64,000 nt of DNA. It comes from Limnohabitans radicicola (lineage in GTDB: Bacteria; Pseudomonadota; Gammaproteobacteria; Burkholderiales; Burkholderiaceae_C). Numbering within the stretch: position 1 is the stretch's first letter; each line of letters starts with the position of its first letter. Location of the stretch: contig NZ_JACYFT010000001.1 in assembly GCF_014837235.1 (NCBI RefSeq), positions 1,191,688 to 1,255,687 on the forward strand, given 5' to 3'. Both the position numbers and the translations under genes were made by a program. Below the pieces are notes generated by a model that saw only the letters and a list, made by a program, of their open reading frames with translations, did not search any database and had not been told where the DNA came from. Below, in pieces: positions 60,474 through 64,000 of the stretch.

Positions 60474-61301
60474 TCAAGGACGGCCGCCGCCGCAAACCAG
60501 CACCTGGCCGCTGACGTAGTTGGACTCGGGGATGCAGAACATGTAGACCGCGCCCGCGGCTTCTTCGGGTGTGCCGCCCCGACCCAATGGAATGGTGGAT
60601 TCGGCAGCTTTGAGGCGGTCGGGCTGCACGCCCACTGCAATGGTGCGGCCTTGAATCTCCACACTGGCGTCGCCTGCCGTCAGAGGTTGCGTGAGGCGCG
60701 TCATGATCAGGCCAAAGGCCACGCTGTTGACGTTGACCTTGTAGCGGCCCCACTCCTTGGCCATGGCGCGGGTCAGGCCGTTGATGCCCGCTTTGGCTGC
60801 GGCGTAGTTGGCTTGGCCTGCGTTGCCGTACACGCCCGAAGTGGACGAGATGTTGACCACCTTGCGGTGCTTGGATATGCCCGCTTCGGCTTCTTTTTTG
60901 GCGGCCTCGCGGATGAAGTTGGATGCGGCGCGCAGGATGCGAAACGGCGCGGTCAGGTGCACGGCCAGCATGGCTTCCCACTGCTCGTCGCTCATCTTTT
61001 GCAACACGTTGTCCCAGGTGTAACCGGCGTTGTTGACGATGATGTCGATGCCGCCAAAGGCGTCGAGCGCGGTCTTGACGAAACGGTCACCAAAGTCGGT
61101 GTCGGTCACGCTGCCGATGCAGGCCACGGCCTGGCCACCGCTGGCGACGATGTCGGCCACGGTCTGCTCGGCCGGTGCCTGGTCCAGGTCGTTGATGACG
61201 ACACGGGCGCCTTCGCTGGCGAGCTTGAGCGCGATTTCACGGCCGATGCCGCGGCCGGAGCCAGACACCAGGGCCACCTGGCCTTCGAGTTTGCGGGTCA
61301 T
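60474..61301 (-). CDS. SDR-family oxidoreductase (3-oxoacyl/3-hydroxyacyl-CoA type)
   Basis: A 275-residue SDR: GSGRGIGREI (about 13-22), NNAGYTWDNVLQKM, NISSTSGVYGNAGQANYAAA-K (catalytic Ser-Tyr-Lys) and FGLIMTRL. NAD(P)-dependent interconversion of 3-hydroxy and 3-oxo acyl thioesters is expected. AAAGGATTCCTC before the ATG is a good ribosome binding site. It follows the MaoC gene by 34 bases, so it would act directly after hydration. Confidence 0.9.
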   Translation of the reverse strand: MTRKLEGQVALVSGSGRGIGREIALKLASEGARVVINDLDQAPAEQTVADIVASGGQAVACIGSVTDTDFGDRFVKTALDAFGGIDIIVNNAGYTWDNVLQKMSDEQWEAMLAVHLTAPFRILRAASNFIREAAKKEAEAGISKHRKVVNISSTSGVYGNAGQANYAAAKAGINGLTRAMAKEWGRYKVNVNSVAFGLIMTRLTQPLTAGDASVEIQGRTIAVGVQPDRLKAAESTIPLGRGGTPEEAAGAVYMFCIPESNYVSGQVLVCGGGRP

Positions 61302-61335
61302 GAGGAATCCTTTGAAATATTTTTGGGAAATGGGT

Positions 61336-61761
61336 TCAGGCCAGGGCGACGACAGCGTCACCCGCCAGCTTCACCTGGCCTTCGGCATTGGCGGTGGTCA
61401 AAGTCAGGCGCACGCGGCGTTCGCCGTTGACTTCGAATTTCTCGGTCACTTCGCCGGTGCAGGTGATCTTTTCATGCACCTGCGTCATGGCGGCAAAGCG
61501 CACGCTGTAGTCGCGGATGGCCGTTTGCGGCACCCAGTTGGTGAGCAGGCGCGCCAGCCAGGCCATGGACAACATGCCGTGCGCGATCACGTCGGGCATG
61601 CCTGCGCTGTGGGCGAAGTCGGTGTCGACGTGGATGGGGTTGTGGTCGCCCGAAGCGCCACAGTACAGCGCCAGCGTCAGGCGCGAGAGGGGAGGCAACT
61701 CCAGCGCTGGGATCTTGTCACCCACCTGGAGGTCGTCAAATCGTTTCATGGCTGTGCTCAT
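61336..61761 (-). CDS. MaoC-like (R)-specific enoyl-CoA hydratase, catalytic subunit
   Basis: A 141-residue MaoC hotdog with the hydratase-2 signature GASGDHNPIHVDTDFAHSAG (about 35-54) holding the catalytic Asp and His, then VIAHGMLSMAWLARLL. It hydrates trans-2-enoyl-CoA. It is ten bases downstream of a second MaoC-type gene without those residues; such pairs act as heterodimers. The ATG at MSTAMKRF is preferred (GAGG eight bases before it). Confidence 0.9.
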   Translation of the reverse strand: MSTAMKRFDDLQVGDKIPALELPPLSRLTLALYCGASGDHNPIHVDTDFAHSAGMPDVIAHGMLSMAWLARLLTNWVPQTAIRDYSVRFAAMTQVHEKITCTGEVTEKFEVNGERRVRLTLTTANAEGQVKLAGDAVVALA

Positions 61762-61771
61762 GGTGGATGCC

Positions 61772-62215
61772 TCAAGCGTTTCGCTGGACGGTGATGCTGC
61801 GCAGGTCGGCCACATGCTCGCCGCGCTGGTTGGTCACACGGGTCTTGCGCACCACGAACTCCAGTGCGCCCCCTTTTTTGTCGTAGATGTCCTCGATGCG
61901 CTGCTCGTAAGTCAACACATCACCGGCATAGGCCATGCGGTGGTAAGTGAAGCCCTGCTCGCCATGCAGCACACGGCGGTAGTCCAGCCCCAACAGATTG
62001 CGGATCGCCGCCGGATCGGGCGACTCCATCTCCAGGCAAAAGAAAAACGTGGGCGGCACGGGCAGCCCCGGATGCCCAGCAGCTTGGGCCACTGCCTCGT
62101 CGGTGTAGACCGGGTCGGTCTGGCCTGTGGCCTTGGCGAAAAAGCGCAAGCGCCCTTTCTCAACCGCCACCGAAAACTTCGGCATGGTGTGGCCGATGTA
62201 TTGGCGATCAATCAT
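61772..62215 (-). CDS. MaoC N-terminal-like (FAS1-like) dehydratase, non-catalytic subunit
   Basis: A 147-residue hotdog protein of the MaoC_dehydrat_N type: FFAKATGQTDPVYTDEAVAQ, split, then GLPVPPTFFFCLEME and FTYHRMAYAGDVLTYEQRIE. The Asp and His of the hydratase motif are absent, as in the structural partner of heterodimeric hydratases such as ChsH1-ChsH2. It probably completes the hydratase with the next gene. It is 13 bases from the thiolase stop. Confidence 0.87.
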   Translation of the reverse strand: MIDRQYIGHTMPKFSVAVEKGRLRFFAKATGQTDPVYTDEAVAQAAGHPGLPVPPTFFFCLEMESPDPAAIRNLLGLDYRRVLHGEQGFTYHRMAYAGDVLTYEQRIEDIYDKKGGALEFVVRKTRVTNQRGEHVADLRSITVQRNA

Positions 62216-62228
62216 GTCGACCTCGCTT

Positions 62229-63422
62229 TCAGACCTTTTGGTAGAGCGTGACCACGCACGCGCCGCCCAGGCCCAGGTTGTGTTGCAGCGCCAGGCGTGC
62301 GCCTTCGACCTGACGCTGGTCGGCTCGGCCGCGCAGCTGCGACACCAGTTCGTAGCACTGCGCCAGACCGGTGGCCCCGAGCGGGTGCCCCTTGGACAGC
62401 AGGCCGCCCGAAGGGTTGGTGACGATGCGCCCGCCGTAGGTGTTGTCGCCATCGACAATGAACTTTTCGGCGGTGCCTTCGGGCGTGAGGCCCAGACCTT
62501 CGTAGGTGATGAGTTCATTGGCGGTGAAGCAGTCGTGCAGCTCGACCACGTCGAGGTCTTCAGGGCCGATGCCTGCGGCCTCGTAGACCTGTTTGGCGGC
62601 GTTGGCCGTCATGTCGTAACCCACCACACGGCGCATGTCATCGCTGTCAAAGGTGCTGGGGGTGTCGGTGGTCATGGCCTGCGCGGCGATCACCACGCTG
62701 GCGTCCAGCTTGTGCTTTTTGGCAAAGTCGGCCGAGCAGACGATGGCGGCAGCTGCGCCGCAGGTGGGTGGGCAGCACTGGTAGCGCGTGAGCGGGCCAA
62801 ACACGGTGGGCGATGCCATCACCTCTTCGAGCGTGAGCGTCTGGCGGAACACGGCCAGCGGGTTGCGCGCCGCGTGCTGGCGCGCCTTGACCGAGATGCG
62901 GCCAAAGGTGTCAGCGCGGATGCCGTATTCCTTCATGTAGTCCATGCCCGCACCGCCAAAGAACTGGGCGGCACGGGGCGCGGCAGGGTCGTATCCCTGG
63001 TGCGCGGTCATGGCCTCGGCAAAGCGGGTCATGGGGGACGGCCGATCGTCCCAAGCCCCTTTGAGCGCGCCGGGTTGCATCTGCTCAAAGCCCAGAGCGA
63101 TGGCACATTCGACCATGCCGCTCTCGACCGCCTGGCGCGCCAGGAACAGCGCGCTCGAACCGGTGGAGCAGTTGTTGTTGAGGTTGAAAACCGGGATGCC
63201 GGTCAAGCCCACGCCGTAGATCGCCGCTTGCCCGGCGGTGGAGTCGCCGTAAACGTAGCCCACATAGGCTTGCTGCACGGCGTCGTAAGGCACGCCCGCA
63301 TCGTCGAGCGCCAGCTTGGCCGCACGCGCACCCATGAGGTTGTAGGACTCGCTGGCCCCGGGTTTGGTGAAGGGGATCATGCCCACGCCAACGACGTGAA
63401 CAGCGCGCTTGCTGACAGCCAT
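62229..63422 (-). CDS. SCP-x type thiolase (lipid-transfer protein family)
   Basis: A 397-residue thiolase of the sterol carrier protein X family. The nucleophilic cysteine is in NLNNNCSTGSSALF (about 85), the histidine in [14 protein letters not shown] (about 335-348) and the second cysteine in GGACVVTLY at the C-terminus, so it is catalytically complete. These enzymes cleave branched-chain or steroid-side-chain 3-oxoacyl-CoA. AAGGAG lies before the ATG. It is the first gene of the 23-kb minus-strand block, with a candidate operator upstream. Confidence 0.92.
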   Translation of the reverse strand: MAVSKRAVHVVGVGMIPFTKPGASESYNLMGARAAKLALDDAGVPYDAVQQAYVGYVYGDSTAGQAAIYGVGLTGIPVFNLNNNCSTGSSALFLARQAVESGMVECAIALGFEQMQPGALKGAWDDRPSPMTRFAEAMTAHQGYDPAAPRAAQFFGGAGMDYMKEYGIRADTFGRISVKARQHAARNPLAVFRQTLTLEEVMASPTVFGPLTRYQCCPPTCGAAAAIVCSADFAKKHKLDASVVIAAQAMTTDTPSTFDSDDMRRVVGYDMTANAAKQVYEAAGIGPEDLDVVELHDCFTANELITYEGLGLTPEGTAEKFIVDGDNTYGGRIVTNPSGGLLSKGHPLGATGLAQCYELVSQLRGRADQRQVEGARLALQHNLGLGGACVVTLYQKV

Positions 63423-63538
63423 GCTTGCTCCTTGAAAGGCTTCGATACGGACAAAGTATCAAGCGGGAGCAGGGCTTCACCAATCGCCAATCAGGTCAAG
63501 ATGATTGGCAGGAAATGACAATTTTGTGTGAACTACGC
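63423..63538. promoter_or_regulatory. Promoter region with 8-8-8 inverted repeat
   Basis: GCCAATCA-GGTCAAGA-TGATTGGC (63486-63509) is a perfect inverted repeat, 64-87 bases before the thiolase start. GATAC-GGACAAA-GTATC (63444-63460) is a second, shorter one nearer the gene. The length and spacing fit a dimeric regulator such as a TetR or LysR protein. The HNH gene ends 29 bases away on the other side; the repeat has no T tract and is not a terminator. Confidence 0.6.
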
Positions 63539-64000
63539 TTAGTGGGAATCGCTATTTTCATAATCACACGAGTCGTCTTTCTTATGGATAAAACTTGAAT
63601 TCCGAATCGAGTCAAAGCTTAAGGTGATACCGATTCGAGATTCTTCGCACGGATAACCAACGTAATGGCGATGATTCTCGTCATTCAATACATTCCTGAC
63701 TATTGTGGGGTGTACACCAAGATCAAGAAGATAAGTTTCTCGATCACTCATCCATCTATCCTCGTCGAAACGAAAGGTAAATAGTGCTTTCTGAGTTTCC
63801 AAGAGTGGCTTTAATTTTCTCAACTCTTCGGGTATATAGAAAGCCTCAGGCGGACTATCAAGTTTGCGAGTATTGCAGTTTCGACAAAGTGAAACCAGAT
63901 TTCCTGGAACAAGATGCCCGCCAAGCGCCATTGGTATATGGTGATCTATACAAAGTACTGGTGGTTTATCAAGCTCAGGCTCAAGTTTTTCCGGGAGGCC
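63539..64000 (-). CDS. HNH endonuclease domain protein, 5' end missing
   Basis: An open frame of at least 153 codons continuing beyond the window edge. The visible HNH core is CIDHHIPMALGGHLVPGNLV then SLCRNCNTRK: an Asp-His-His pair, an asparagine and the C-x2-C zinc site. The C-terminal 90 residues match nothing I know. Base composition is strikingly AT-rich compared with the adjacent operon, which points to horizontal transfer. The domain occurs in restriction, phage and defence genes; which one applies cannot be told from this part. Confidence 0.78.
   Translation of the reverse strand, partial: GLPEKLEPELDKPPVLCIDHHIPMALGGHLVPGNLVSLCRNCNTRKLDSPPEAFYIPEELRKLKPLLETQKALFTFRFDEDRWMSDRETYLLDLGVHPTIVRNVLNDENHRHYVGYPCEESRIGITLSFDSIRNSSFIHKKDDSCDYENSDSH

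Noticed and set aside
63486-63509. Inverted repeat as terminator of the HNH gene
   Set aside because: No T tract follows on either strand and the spacer is eight bases; an operator fits better.

Overview
The window is dense, high-GC proteobacterial DNA. It most likely comes from a betaproteobacterium of the order Burkholderiales, probably family Comamonadaceae. This rests on codon use, four solitary Bug-type periplasmic receptors, a GTP-type PEP carboxykinase and very many CoA-thioester enzymes. The assignment is inference; no rRNA or tRNA lies in the window.

Region 1 (1-7.9 kb, minus strand) is a tightly coupled operon matching the acyclic terpene utilization (Atu) genes: atuB (SDR), atuC and atuF (geranyl-CoA carboxylase subunits), atuD (citronellyl-CoA dehydrogenase) and atuE (isohexenylglutaconyl-CoA hydratase). 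A further acyl-CoA dehydrogenase and a truncated unknown gene follow. Diverging from it (8.1-11.4 kb) are a thiolase and a FadB/FadJ-like multifunctional enzyme, which could carry the products through beta-oxidation.

Region 2 (11.5-31.4 kb) is mixed core genome: a crotonase, thioesterases, Bug receptors, the molybdate transporter modABC, pckG, an unusual HTH-ATPase-DUF4325 regulator, DMT exporters, LysR and TetR regulators, a metallophosphoesterase, a universal stress gene behind an FNR-type box, a Tat-exported PhoD-like phosphatase and a beta-lactamase-fold serine hydrolase.

Region 3 (31.5-40.5 kb) is an accessory patch with mixed strands, lower GC and mobile-element scars. It holds the left end of an IS3-family element, the last codons of a tyrosine integrase, an AT-rich CPBP protease gene and the right end of another IS3-family element. 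It also holds a TetR gene divergent from an epimerase/lipoprotein-hydrolase pair, with two identical palindromic operators between them.

Region 4 (40.6-63.4 kb, minus strand) is about 23 kb of co-directional acyl-CoA catabolism genes, probably in several transcription units. The upstream part resembles a steroid-side-chain or branched-acid beta-oxidation set: an SCP-x thiolase, a MaoC pair, SDRs, acyl-CoA dehydrogenases, a CoA ligase, a dienoyl-CoA reductase-like SDR, and a DUF35-thiolase fusion that lacks the thiolase cysteine. The middle has two Bug receptors, a PA1024-like flavoenzyme, a thioesterase and a CoA ligase. The downstream part (family III CoA-transferase, acyl-CoA dehydrogenase, FAS1-like hydratase, MmgE/PrpD protein, CoA-ester lyase, LysR) looks like a branched dicarboxylate (itaconate or methylsuccinate type) module. 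A perfect 8-8-8 inverted repeat lies upstream of the first gene. The window ends in an AT-rich, incomplete HNH endonuclease gene.

No CRISPR array, tRNA, rRNA or complete insertion sequence was seen. Long open frames antisense to the real genes are a by-product of GC-rich codon use and are left out.
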